A DNA stretch of 64,000 bases from Microvelia longipes (Eukaryota > Arthropoda > Insecta > Hemiptera > Veliidae): the NCBI GenBank assembly GCA_018340805.1, contig JACMZG010001914.1:20013742-20077741 (forward strand). Direction: 5' to 3'. The position numbers and the translations under genes were made by a program. Below, one piece after another: positions 8,977-22,159 of the stretch (position 1 is the first letter of the stretch; each line of letters opens with the position of its first letter). The notes beneath the pieces are model-generated. The model worked only from the letters and a program-made list of their open reading frames with translations. It had not been told where the DNA came from and did not search any database.

Positions 8977-10293
8977 CGCATTTCAACTCTTCTACGGACC
9001 AATTTATGGTTGGTGCACACACTTCTTCAACTTCCCAGAAACTCTTAATGATGTTACCTATATCTTGGTGGTCAGTCACTGCTAAAGACACACTATGTGA
9101 ATGAGGTGTATCTCGGGTAAACTCTCCTAATAGTACGATGCCAAAAGCTGTTTGCATAATATGTGGAGCACCATCTTTGATTTTAATTGGAGGTCCTTGA
9201 ACAATCTCCACATATAGCGCAGCTCCCAATATAAACTCTATCTCATTAGGTCTGTAAAACTCTGGATCCGCCAAATTATAGTTAAGATACTCCTTAATAA
9301 GATGTTCCGGTAAAGCTTGTTGAGGAAGAAGGGGTGTCATAGAATCTTTTAAGACCATAGCCTCTGTCTGGAAGATTGATGGTTGGTCGCCTGATGGTCT
9401 AAGAGTGCATAAGATGGACCCTTCTACAGTGGTTAAAGCTTGGCTAAGGCCAGATATAGTTCTATTCGGCCCTTTAGGCTTTAGCCCAAGGCGATCTGCA
9501 CATGATTTTAAAATTAATGACTGTTGACTTGCACTATCAATCAGCATTCTGATAGGTTGAAAATTTCCAGACGAGTCCTTAATTTGAGCCAGAACTGTGG
9601 ATAACAAAACTTCTGACGTCTTAGAAGTATTAGCAGTAACTTGATTACACACATGTGTCGCGGTTGGTTGATTCACAGTTGAACGATTATTCCCAGCCGG
9701 TGGTGACTGATTTGAAGCCGATGATGTTGACTGGGCAGGTCTGTCAAGGTGGAGACTTGTATGATGATCTTTTGAGCACAATCTACAACGGAAAGTAGAG
9801 TTGCACTGCGTTTTCTTATGGTACAGGCTCAGGCAGTTGGTACACCCCTTAAAGTGCTTTAGCATTTCCCAACGCTGAGCAGGTGTGGCTGAATTATAAT
9901 TTGAACACTGGCAGATTGTGTGAGGACCCTTGCATACATAACACTGGAAAGGCTTTCGTTCAGACGGGCTTTGATTTTGAAATGGTCGGTTTTGTTGAGG
10001 TGGAGGTCCTGGTGTAGCAACTAATGTAGTCCCAGTAGAAGATGGTGGTGTCGTTTTAGGTTGGTACTTATTCGGTTGTTTTATAGGTTTGTGATGAGAA
10101 CTCGGTTTAGATGAAGATGAATGTAAAGGACCAGCTAACGATAAGGCCAGAGCCTTTTTCTTCACAAACTTTCTGAGCATGTCAAAGGTAGGAAAATCGA
10201 CTTCTGCATTTTCATACTCAAAAGCTTGTCGAGTACCTTGGTCAAGACACTTAATCGCAATTTCAAACAGGATAAACTTACCTGGGTTAGCGA
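8909..10293 (-). CDS. gag-pol: BEL/Pao gag C-terminus, zinc knuckles and aspartic protease
   Basis: The open frame starts near 10293; the first Met is at 10180. The gag C-terminus with a basic, Pro/Ser-rich stretch is followed by zinc-knuckle-like clusters: CYVCKGPHTICQC at residues ~79-91 of the Met version, then CTNCLSLYHKKTQC and CRLCSKDHHTSLH. A retroviral-type protease follows with IRMLIDSASQQSLI, where the active site is Asp-Ser-Ala rather than the usual Asp-Ser/Thr-Gly. The segment ends after SFWEVEE and ENGRYV, where a one-base break shifts to the reverse-transcriptase frame. The protease matures the polyprotein; the knuckles bind RNA. Confidence 0.92.
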
Positions 10294-10916
10294 TTTAGGT
10301 TTTCAAAAGAGGTTATACTCTCCCCTACGGTCAGCAAAAACTCATTCAGATTAGCAGCGGTTGGTCTACCCTCAATAGGTTTGAAATTAAATAATTGTTG
10401 CAGATGGTTTGAAGCGAGACGACGTTTATTATCATAATGTGATAATAATGCTTCCCAAGCTTGGTTATAATTTGACTCTTTTAATTCAATCGATTTTATA
10501 ACCTTCTTAGCCTCTCCTGAAAGAGATCCAACTAAATAATGAAATTTAGCCATGTCGGTTGGAACTGGATCATTGTGGACCATAGATTTGAAGGTATCGC
10601 GATAAGTGATCCACTCAGACAGATTCCCTGAGAAGGTTGGTATATTAAGATCAGGCAGGTGGGTTTTTGAAGAATTGACATGCTGAACAGTAATGTTAGA
10701 GAGGTCTAAAGATGGCAATACTGGAGCTTGTGGTGTAGGTTTTAAAGATTCAAAAACATAGTTACATTCATAATAACTTTCCTTTATTGCCTCAAAATTA
10801 GCTGTATCGTTGAGACTTGGGAACTCATCTTCTTTATTATTCACAACATACAGCTGTTCAAAAGTAAGTCCAGGAGAGACAGGAAGGGAAGGAAATGGTG
10901 GAGTTTTTGGAGGCAT
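10287..10916 (-). CDS. gag: BEL/Pao gag, N-terminal part
   Basis: 209 codons starting MPPKTPPFPSLP. The region HLPDLNIPTFSGNLSEWITY (residues ~86-105) and the following FKSMVHNDP..KFHYLVGSLSGEAKKVI match the gag-like domain of Pao elements. Gag forms the particle in which reverse transcription takes place. The Met at 10916 is the most upstream good start and leaves a ~990-base leader. The frame stops at 10287 after ENLNR because of a one-base break; the neighbouring frame continues directly with NPGKFILFEIAIKCL. Confidence 0.9.
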   Translation of the reverse strand: MPPKTPPFPSLPVSPGLTFEQLYVVNNKEDEFPSLNDTANFEAIKESYYECNYVFESLKPTPQAPVLPSLDLSNITVQHVNSSKTHLPDLNIPTFSGNLSEWITYRDTFKSMVHNDPVPTDMAKFHYLVGSLSGEAKKVIKSIELKESNYNQAWEALLSHYDNKRRLASNHLQQLFNFKPIEGRPTAANLNEFLLTVGESITSFENLNR

Positions 10917-11905
10917 AATTACTAGTTAACTGAAAAGGTAAATAAACAATTATAAGTATGGTAAAAAATATTAATAAATAATGATAATGATAATTCAATA
11001 ACAACAATTTAAGGGAGGTAAAGAACGTATTAGAAAGGCACATAAATAGCAGGCGCTATGTTGCTAAAGAATTTAAAGAAAGATAGGTAATTATCTAAAA
11101 AAATGGTCAAAAGGTCAAAAAACACTATTAAGATTTTCAGGTAAAAATAATATAGGCTATTAGAGGAGCTACTCTATCCGGCTCGAAGGACCAGCAAATG
11201 TAGCCAGGAGGGGGAATGCAAGCACACCCAATTACCCGCACTACTAGATCAAGGTTCAAGATAAAATTAGAGATAAGAAAAAGGACAGAGAAGTTCATAA
11301 AAATAAAGATTTAAGTTCAAAAAATTATATTTGAATATCAAAATCTTAAAAATAAAGTGAAAAATAAGGTTAACTAGAAATTAAGTGAAAATCTTAATAG
11401 TTTTAGATAATCTTAATGCTAAACCCGCGTAGCAGGTCTTAAAAAGGATCATGTAACAAATTATAGTAATTCCCTACTCAATAAAGAAAAAAAATAAAAG
11501 GAAGTTATTCTTAAAGAGGTTTTTTATAGATAATAGATATGTAGTTAGGCTAAACCTGCATTGCATGGTATAAAATTAAAAGAAATCATACAATTAACTT
11601 CAATTAGGTTCAAAATTAAAATAAAACTACAAGATGAATAACGGATAATATCAAAACCAAAATCAAGAATACTAGACCCGCAATGCATGTTAAGCTTGAG
11701 AATAAAGTTTGAGGAAATAACTACTTATAATCATACAAAGTATTATTTAATTTTAATTTAAGGCCTTTCAAAAATTTAAGAATATTAAAACAAGTTATAA
11801 ATGGATCCAAAAAATAAATAAATAAAATTTCACCCAAAATTGTTGTCACTAGCACCCGATAAAATGTCTAATACACCATTCACGATCCCGATCGGTCATT
11901 CGGTA
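10917..11905 (-). other. Leader of the BEL/Pao element
   Basis: A ~990-base AT-rich non-coding leader between the 5' LTR and gag. It has three spaced copies of a motif reading roughly TAAACCCGC..GCA on the plus strand (near 11418, 11549 and 11671, about 125-130 apart). I cannot fix the primer-binding site. The bases next to the LTR read TACCGAATGACC, and a PBS-like CGGGTGCTAGTGAC lies near 11848-11861. Confidence 0.55.
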
Positions 11906-12632
11906 CGAATACGGTAAAAAACTTCAAGAGATAACAAGGTTTTATCAAGTTATCATCGAATTACACTTGTACTGGTTCTCCATAAATCAAAAGAGTCGTT
12001 ATCTGTAGCATTTATATGTCCATCAATAACTGCTAAGCCAATCAGGTTAAGATGGTGCAACTGCTACTAGTTAATGTCAAATTCAACCTATTTTGATAAT
12101 TAGGCCAAATTTGGTTGGTAATGGTAAAATTTAACTCACCAATCTTCGATGTTAACAATTTATGAATTTTACCCAGATATTGGTCTGAGATGCCGTAAGA
12201 ATTTGAGTTTGGCTCCAAAATTATGGTTCTGATGAAGGTCGCCACTAGTGGTTAGCCGGTAGAAATAGGTAATTATGATGAATTGGTCTTCATGAATTTT
12301 AGAGATCGCACAAGTGAATGTTTGACGGTAATAAGGTAGGTAGGTAAACTAGACACATCACAAGTGAAGATCAAACTAGTACTAAAACTCAGTATAAAAC
12401 TAGGTGAAAGTTAATTTATAAAACGTAAACAAAGATAAAGCTAGTTTAAGTGACAACAATAAAACTATAAAAAAATGAAATATTTAAAACAAAGGAAGTA
12501 TTAAATTCCAAAACAAAACTATCTATCCTAGACAAGGGAGTTTATTCAGTATTAGATCAGAGGTCAATCAAAGTTCAATCTTTTTAACATAAACAATTAA
12601 TAAAATTTAAAGATTCATCTCCCTTTGCAACA
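11906..12632 (-). repeat. 5' LTR of the BEL/Pao element
   Basis: 727 bp, matching 4896-5626 with four one-base homopolymer differences and no substitutions seen. On the minus strand it begins TGTTGCAAAGGG; the transcription start should lie in this copy. A TTTTTTATAGTTT stretch near 12465 on the minus strand could be a TATA element, but I cannot confirm that. Confidence 0.95.
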
Positions 12633-15600
12633 CCCTATTTTTTGTATTAAGTATGTGTGACGTCATCAAGCCATAATAATGACAGTGAAAATTTCAAAAC
12701 ACCACAAAACTTCAAAAAGTTGTATGATTGGGCTTAAATGTTACACACGAGAACAAGTTACATTTTTTATCAGCATTAGTTTTGATTTTATCGATTGACA
12801 TATTTAATATAATGTAAACAACAACAACAAAATGTAACATAATGTAAACAATTCATGTTTTTTTAGTAATACATTTGGAAATTCGCTTACATCATGACAG
12901 TTTGCCAATTATATACTAAACTAATATAGGACTACAACCATGTCTCATATACCGGCGCGTGGGGGACTCCACTGCCCGCGTGATTCTAGCGATTTGCCAA
13001 TGGCTACAACCTCTTTTGTGGCTCGCACATTTTTCTAGATGTTTATATGAATTGATGAGCACAAGTTTTGTTACCAGCCGAGCTTAAAAAAACTAAGCCT
13101 TTAGGCCAGAAATCCATTTTCCACATTTGTCAGATTGTTTTCTACTCACCTGGCAAATAGGTTTTCACATATATTGTTAAAAAACTAAAAGTAGCCGCAA
13201 AGATTTCCTTTGGAAATTGGCTAAAATCATTCCTCTGAATAATTATCAATAGTCAACTGATCATCGCTACGCCTGAGTCAAAATCGTTACGCATCAGTCA
13301 CTCCAAAAAGTTGAATCTAGCAGCTGAGACAGAATTGAGCTCAAATGGCGTGGACGCATTGAGACTTCGGAGGATCAAAGCAGATCGGAAGGCTTTCAAT
13401 TTAATGGAAAATATAAATTTCTTTATTATCCTAAGACCATTAAGAGCGCAGGTTTTAATCCTGTGACCATGTCGGCTTAATTTCTATTTATTATCAGCTG
13501 CTCTGTTTTAGCTGAGGCTTACCTTTATTGGCCACTTGTTGCCATGTCTTATTGTTTTATTTGTTTAAAGACTTTACATTATTTTTATTTCAACTTAATG
13601 AACTTCTGTCTCGATTATTTTTCAAAATTGATTCTTTTACCCAGTGTGTATGTAACATTACATACTAATGTCATTAATAGGCAGAGGCGAAGTCACGCGA
13701 CCACACATTAAACGGATTTTAATTTTAGTTTTGAGATAATCTCGGATCTCAAATTGCTATATAAAATTGTGAGTGTCTAGAAGAGAATTATGTTTCTTCG
13801 TGTAAATTGTGTTTCTCTAAAAGATAACAATGTCTCTTAGTGTAAATTGTGTATCTATAAATAAGAGAGTATTAAACGGAAGACTAAGGATCCTTCCTAG
13901 ACCCTATACGGGACAGTATTGAAAAAAATAAAGGAGCAGTCAATAGGAGTGGGTACTCCTAGTATATTGTCGGAGACAGAGGTCACAATCTCAAGAGGCT
14001 CCATCTTTCTTTTAATTAAAAAACTTAGCTCTTGACAACACTACAAGGGAATTTATTTTCTAGATAATTTGATCCCTTTACAAGCTACTTCTTTACAAAA
14101 CACTTGGCAAGAGAGAGAGAGAGAGAGAGAGAATAAGGAGAGGATCATTTTCAGCCTTACTCAACGGATCTTTTTACCCTCTTCAATTTGAGTCACAAGT
14201 CTGTGGATCAGAGTACAGCTATTATCAGTGTCTGCAGCTTCGCATTAATTTTTCTGCTCTTATTGTCATAACCATTACCTTCTCCGTCTACAAGTACTTA
14301 TTAATAGCTGATCGAAATTGTCCAAATCATTGATTTCTGTTTTATATATAAGAGTAAAATAAGACTTGTAAATCTTTTCTTTCATCTTATCACTGACAAC
14401 TGAATCAGTAAATAAAATGAATATTATAACTCCCCAGCGGTCAGCTTTTTCATATTTGTTAACGCGACTTCTGGGCTGGTAGCAACAGAAGTAACTTTTG
14501 ATTCTCTGAAACTATCGACACAAGATTAGTATTGGCGTTATTCGAGGTCATATAATTTACTACAATTATATGGTAATTTAAAAAATAATTATTACCTAAA
14601 TCAAGGCTCTTACTTATCATAATTTATAACTTGATAAATAAATTAACTTGTTATAAAATGTTACAAGTTAATCGCTTGATAAATTGTTACAATGCTTATA
14701 ATTACGTCAACTAACTAATAAGGGTCATTGTGGTATCACATTATATAACTTATAATCCATTTCTGATAATCTTTCCTAATTGCTGGTTTCGATGGCACTT
14801 TGATGAGTTTGTTACGAATTTAAAATTAATCCATGATACGTTCACATAAATATCTCAATGACTATTAAGTTAAGTGATCTTGAAATTATTGGTAACCTTA
14901 GGACTGATTGTATTGAAGAATTATTTTAAACTCAGACATCAAAATCATTAGGATTAGGTTTTTCATTAAGGTGACCGATCAGATGAATCTGACATTTCGC
15001 TTCCACTGTGGGAGACATCTTCACGAAAACGCAATGCTCTACAAAACTGAACTAAATCCATTTGAAAATAACCGCGGAATTCCCTCTTCTTTTTGAACAA
15101 AAGAGATTCCAATATTACAAGTATTCACCTATATAATTCCTTGCCTGATAATTATAAGTCCCTTGACTTCACTCTAAAGATTGAATTGAAATTCAAGCTA
15201 AAAAATTAGTCTGTGTTCTATCAAAAAATTTTATAACTTTTCTATTGCTACTTAATTTTTTTAAGTAAGTTTTTTTTAAGGTTTTGTATTATATTTACAT
15301 AGGAAAGCATTTTTAATATTTTAAAGTACGATGAATAGGAATTCAATTATATTAAGAACCACAATTATGGCACTAGATATATTGCTAACATCAAAGTATC
15401 AACATCAGTATCAATATTCTCACTTGTAGGCTCAACAAATCACACCACTCCCCAAATTTTAATGGAATAAGGTACTCTAATAAATTATCCGCTTCAATAG
15501 TTGAACTTTAACCCAAAAAATTCAAAAAAATCATTAAAACATTGTTGCTGGAGAAAGTCAACTGCAATATTAACGAGTTTTTTTTAGCTAATAACTTAGT

Positions 15601-17739
15601 ATTCTCACCCTAAACGTTTAGTGTTGGCCAAGTAATGTAATTATTTTTTTGTTTCTTATATTTAATCAAGTTTATTATTCAAGTCTATGTTTAATAAATC
15701 TGTCTATAAATCTGTCTATGTTTATGCAGTCTGTGTAATAATTTACAATCATTTTTTTTAATTTCATTTTAAAATTTTGACAATTGAGAAACTTCGTATT
15801 ACAGTAACCTCAAGTAAGTAAATAAATATTGTAATTACAGAAAATTTTGCATTCATTCATTCTTTCATTCAACAGCGTACGCTTTATTCTCAGAATCATT
15901 GATACATATATTTTCGCCATGTATACCGTATATAGGTATATATTTAAGAAGCATATTGCCTTGCCACTAAAATTATAAAATTAAATAAAAACAATTTTAT
16001 TTATGTACTTATAAATACTCTGGAGTGGTTTTACCAAGTTTTCTGTCCTATACGTGAATATTTTGAAATTATTTCAATTATTGTATAATTTTCAAGGCGT
16101 TCTTTATATTTTAAGAAGGAGGAGAGGGTATCCTTGGAGGGGTAAGGGGAAGAGCTCATGTAAATACGGTTTAAGCTTTGCAATGTAATGATACATGCTA
16201 TGCCGCGGTTATTCTGGTGATAATCTCTTTGTGTTTTACAAATTAAAAAGTATATCACATTTACAACAATATGTCAGTTATTAATTCAATTTCAGAGAAG
16301 ACACTACTACTGCTACATTTTCATTTAAATTAAAAAAAAACTCTATTAATAATGTATTGTATAGTTTGAAATTTTCAACTGTGAAATTTTGAAAAAAAAA
16401 ACAAATGTGAAATAAATTCAACGATATGTTTGTAATTAATTAATATAAAGTCGGAGAAAACATTATAAAATGTGTAATTTATCGATGAAGGGTAGAAAAA
16501 TAAAACATAAAATTTGATTATTATGAAAATGTTGTATTTGTTAAAACATACAATGCATTTATGTTTATAATGTAAGATTCATAAATAAAACATTGGACGT
16601 TGAGATGAAGTGCAATAAATATTAAAATAAATGAAATGGATGGGAATATATAATTTATATTAATATGAAAAATTCCTGGAATTAATTACTCTGATGAACA
16701 GAAAAAATAGTATAAAAAACACTTCGCCCCCTCCCCCCTCTCCTCCCTTCATTACCCCAATATCATAAGCCTATTTTTTATTTCAGAGATCTTTTCTGTA
16801 TAAATACTTGAATTAAAGTTAAAAGGTTTACATTTAAAGGGAATCTTCGTTTGTTTTGTGTTTAATCAATGTTAAATTTCAGTGAAAAATGATTACAATT
16901 ATTAATTAATTTTTGTTTGTTATTAATTATTGATAATTTTTATTTATTTTATTACTTTAAATTATTATAAAATAATGTATAACAAATAATGAGAGAAATA
17001 AGTAATTCCAATTAAAAACGAGATTATTTTGAACGAGTATTTAAATTCGTTTTTGTATAGCTTTAATATTCTATTCTACTCAATTCACCTATCCTATACA
17101 GTCCATACTACACCTTTCTGGTTGCTTTCCAGCCCTTTCTTCTTCAGTAACCTAGGCAGGCATGTAAAGCCCTAAACATACCCCTTGCTTAAAGATTTGT
17201 CTACGGCTCCCGAGCCTGTCGTTTTCGATCAATTTTTTTATGTTCCTAATATAATAAATAGTTACATTTCGAAATAGTTAGATTGAAATAGGCATAGTTC
17301 TCTTCTTTATAAGATGCAGAGGGCCCTGAAAATGGCCCGAAAAAAACCAACAGAATTATTAATCAACATTTTTATATGATTCTTTCAAAGCAAAAAGAGA
17401 TTCGTCATTGTATGAATATAAATCCACCTATTATAATTTTTGTAGGTTTAAAATATTAAAATTCATTCTCTCGGCGTTATTTTGTTGATAGACAGAACCA
17501 AAAGGGTGTTGCCCTTACAATGCCCTTTTGACCTTTCGTCTAAACCCAGATACTTTTAAATAATCCCTGAAACTTTTCCTCTCTGGTTTTCCTCCTTGCC
17601 GTTTTTAATTTAATAATTTTAATATACTTTGTAACACGAGGAATTGTTTATACAATTACGAACATCATAGAAGTATGCTAATATTAGATTAACGTTAAAA
17701 TACGTTTTTTTCCTTTAGGATTTAATTATATTAAAGGTA
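12633..17739. other. No gene recognised; AT-rich spacer
   Basis: Contains a (GA)n run at 14108-14133, a loose ~60-bp duplication with GTGTAAATTGTGT at 13790-13855, a small palindrome GTATGTAACATTACATAC near 13668, and a pyrimidine tract at 16722-16750. Open frames are short and featureless. No mobile-element coding sequence seen. Confidence 0.5.
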
Positions 17740-18430
17740 TACTATGATATTATACTTGGATGATAAAAATCGGATACAGTGTACCTTGTAACTATTCCCC
17801 ATCATATCGGATTCATGATCCGATATGACTCATCCTCCCTACTTCAGACTTGCCTTGCTCGTTCTCAGAATTTAAAAATTGCCTAATTCATACTGCAACA
17901 CGTCTTCAGGCTTGCTTTGCTCTTTCTCATTAAATGTATTCGTTTCATTCCCAGCGTTCACCCATCTAGGCTCTGAACACGCTCGATCTTCCTTAACAAT
18001 AAATATCCATAAAAATCATGGATATACATTTTGCAGTTAAACGAAACTTGTACCAAATTTCAACTCAATTGAATTATTTTCTAATTTTATAATTTTTCTT
18101 AAAACGTACACAAGTCATTCGATAAAAATTGAACTAATGCTGATAATGAAATGAAACTTATGCACATATGTTACTCTTATACATGGCTACATTTTTTTCC
18201 TCGTTTTATGATTATTTTTATGATTGTTAGAGTCATTATTGCGACGTCATGATTGCGAGTCATTATTGCGGCTCAATGACGTCATGAAAATATTTTCCGG
18301 AAACCATAACTACATCTATAAACATATTTTTGTACAAAGTTTGAACTCTGTAGCATGAATACACTGGGAGCTACATTGATAACAGACCGATAACTTTGTG
18401 AAAACCACTTAGGAGGCCTTAACCAATTGA
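17740..18430 (+). repeat. Interspersed repeat family B, long copy
   Basis: Ordered landmarks shared with 27750-28345 and with the reverse strand of 31565-32345: a CGGATACAGTGTACCTTG head, CTTGCTTTGCTC (a decayed CTCGCTTCGCTC), AAAACGTACACAAGTCATTCG, AATGCTGATAATGA, CACATATGTT, ATTATTGCGGCTCAATGACGTC, and CACTGGGAGCTAC..ACTTTGTGAAAACC at the distal end. Contains a hairpin at 17803-17827. Non-coding and diverged. Confidence 0.65.
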
Positions 18431-18861
18431 TGGAAAGAACCCAAAGGTGTGGTCCTACTCACCAGGCTTGGCCTTCTCACTTTTACTACTCTCTTGGCCA
18501 TGTTATTCGAGGAGGACTTGGCAACATTGTAAGACTAGTGGTGCAGGTAGATCCAACTGTTACAATTCTTAGATGCGGAATAAGATTACAATGATTAGAA
18601 GGAGGATGAAAACGTTTTGAAAATTATACAGAATGGAAAAGAGAATTTGGTGATGCTACCTGCTGAAGTTTTAGTCACCATAGAAACAGACCTGGCTCAG
18701 CATGGCTCTCTATTTTCCTAAACATGCATTGTTTCGCATTTTATGTTTTTTTTTTATACTTGTTATTTCATTGTTCTGTTGTTCTGCTTCAGTTTTTCCT
18801 TTTTAATTATTTTGATGTGCCAAGTTTTTTGATTTAGTTTTATCTTGATTCTTTTTCCTTT

Positions 18862-20596
<1,735 letters not shown>

Positions 20597-20619
20597 CTAA
20601 TTTTACCATTGATATAGGA

Positions 20620-20960
20620 CAAGTACTGTCCTAGGGTATTTATACTAGAGAGTTGAAACTTGGTGAAAATTATTCTATAGGTGTAGTTGTGCTATCTGGA
20701 AAATATTTTTTATGATGTTATTAACTAGAAATAATAGCTCAGCAAAAATTTCGAACATTCATTAAACGCGGAAAGTTTGGATTGATTTAAAATTTGGCAC
20801 CCATGTAGTGTACGATTCTGTGCACCCAGAATATAATTCTGAACATACCCGATATTTTAAAATTTTGTTATCGTCTTCAATTTTTGAATGTTAAATCTGA
20901 ATCCTGATCCAAAAATTGCTTCTTAAAAAATTGTCTCATGATTTATAAGCCGGGTTTTTA
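20620..20960 (-). repeat. Interspersed repeat family B, minus-strand copy
   Basis: Contains CTAGAGAGTTGAAACTTGG and GCTCAGCAAAAATTTCGAA..AAACGCGGAAA. These correspond in order and strand to the copy at 31740-31880 and, reversed, to the copy at 37080-37220. Confidence 0.55.
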
Positions 20961-21499
20961 AAAGTATGATAAAAAATATATATTTATACATTTTTCGTAA
21001 ATATTTTATTGTATAATAAAAAAAAAACTATTAGGAGAAACTGAATGAAAGTTTATATTATAATAGAAGTAAAATTAGAACTGGGTCAGACTGGTATAAA
21101 ACTGTGTAAGCTATAAACAACATAATGAAGGTCTTTACTCGTATACTAAACCAGTATTACATGCTGGACCTGGATACTGTTTAATAGTTATTAAGAAGTT
21201 GTTATAATAAAATAGAGAGGGTAACTTCTTGTTGAAACCCTTTTTAGTTGACTAATTCTTAGGGGAATTTTATCACTCCTATGTACTAGTTTAACATTAT
21301 TTATTGACTCAAATTTAACAAGATTAGCTTCTGTTTTTAATTTATTTGGTCTTATAAATAAATAAACGTTTATTTACAAAAAAAAATGTTTAACACAATG
21401 CTTACAAAAATATAAAAAATAGATATTTTTGTAAAATAGATGATTTATAATGATAGCATTAGTTCTTCCGTCCATCCTTTAATTTAATAAATTAGCGTA

Positions 21500-21845
<346 letters not shown>

Positions 21846-22131
21846 TAAAGAATTTCGTTTATTCATCAATTAAATTCTAGGTTAATTCTTAAATTGACTA
21901 TTTTGTTAATTCATAAATTACTGAGTATGTTTTATCGAATCCATCCGATAAGTTTTTCTGAACTCACACGGAATATATTCAGTAAAATGTGACTTTACTA
22001 TGCAGGTCTGGTCCGAATGCGTCCTTGAGTGTGTTATTATAAGGGTGGTGGTACCTAATCCTTTTGGTTTTTTTCTTTTACATTTGCTCTGCGAGGGGGG
22101 GGGCTAATAAGAGGACCCAAAAGAGACACTT

Positions 22132-22159
22132 AAGTTTGATGTTCGAGAACATCAAACTT
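22132..22159. other. Perfect hairpin, 13-bp stem, 2-base loop
   Basis: AAGTTTGATGTTC, loop GA, then its exact reverse complement. Confidence 0.85.

Larger units (their letters stand above)
4896..12632 (-). mobile_element. BEL/Pao LTR retrotransposon, nearly full length
   Basis: A 7.7 kb element bounded by two direct LTRs (11906-12632 upstream, 4896-5626 downstream on the minus strand). The order between them is leader, gag, zinc knuckles, aspartic protease, reverse transcriptase, RNase H, integrase and a C-terminal extension, then a polypurine tract. The order and motifs are those of BEL/Pao elements. The two LTRs show no base substitution that I can find and only four one-base indels in homopolymers, so the insertion is young. 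The coding part nevertheless has about five one-base frame breaks and one in-frame TAG. No target-site duplication is evident (GCCATG outside the left end, CCCTAT outside the right). Confidence 0.95.

Noticed and set aside
10270..10282. Perfect splice-donor sequence (AGGTAAGT) on the minus strand within gag
   Set aside because: The gag coding frame continues directly through it, so it is more simply coding sequence.
16680..16715. CTGATGA followed by an A run, possible hammerhead
   Set aside because: No helix II hairpin, no GAAA in register and no partner GUC.
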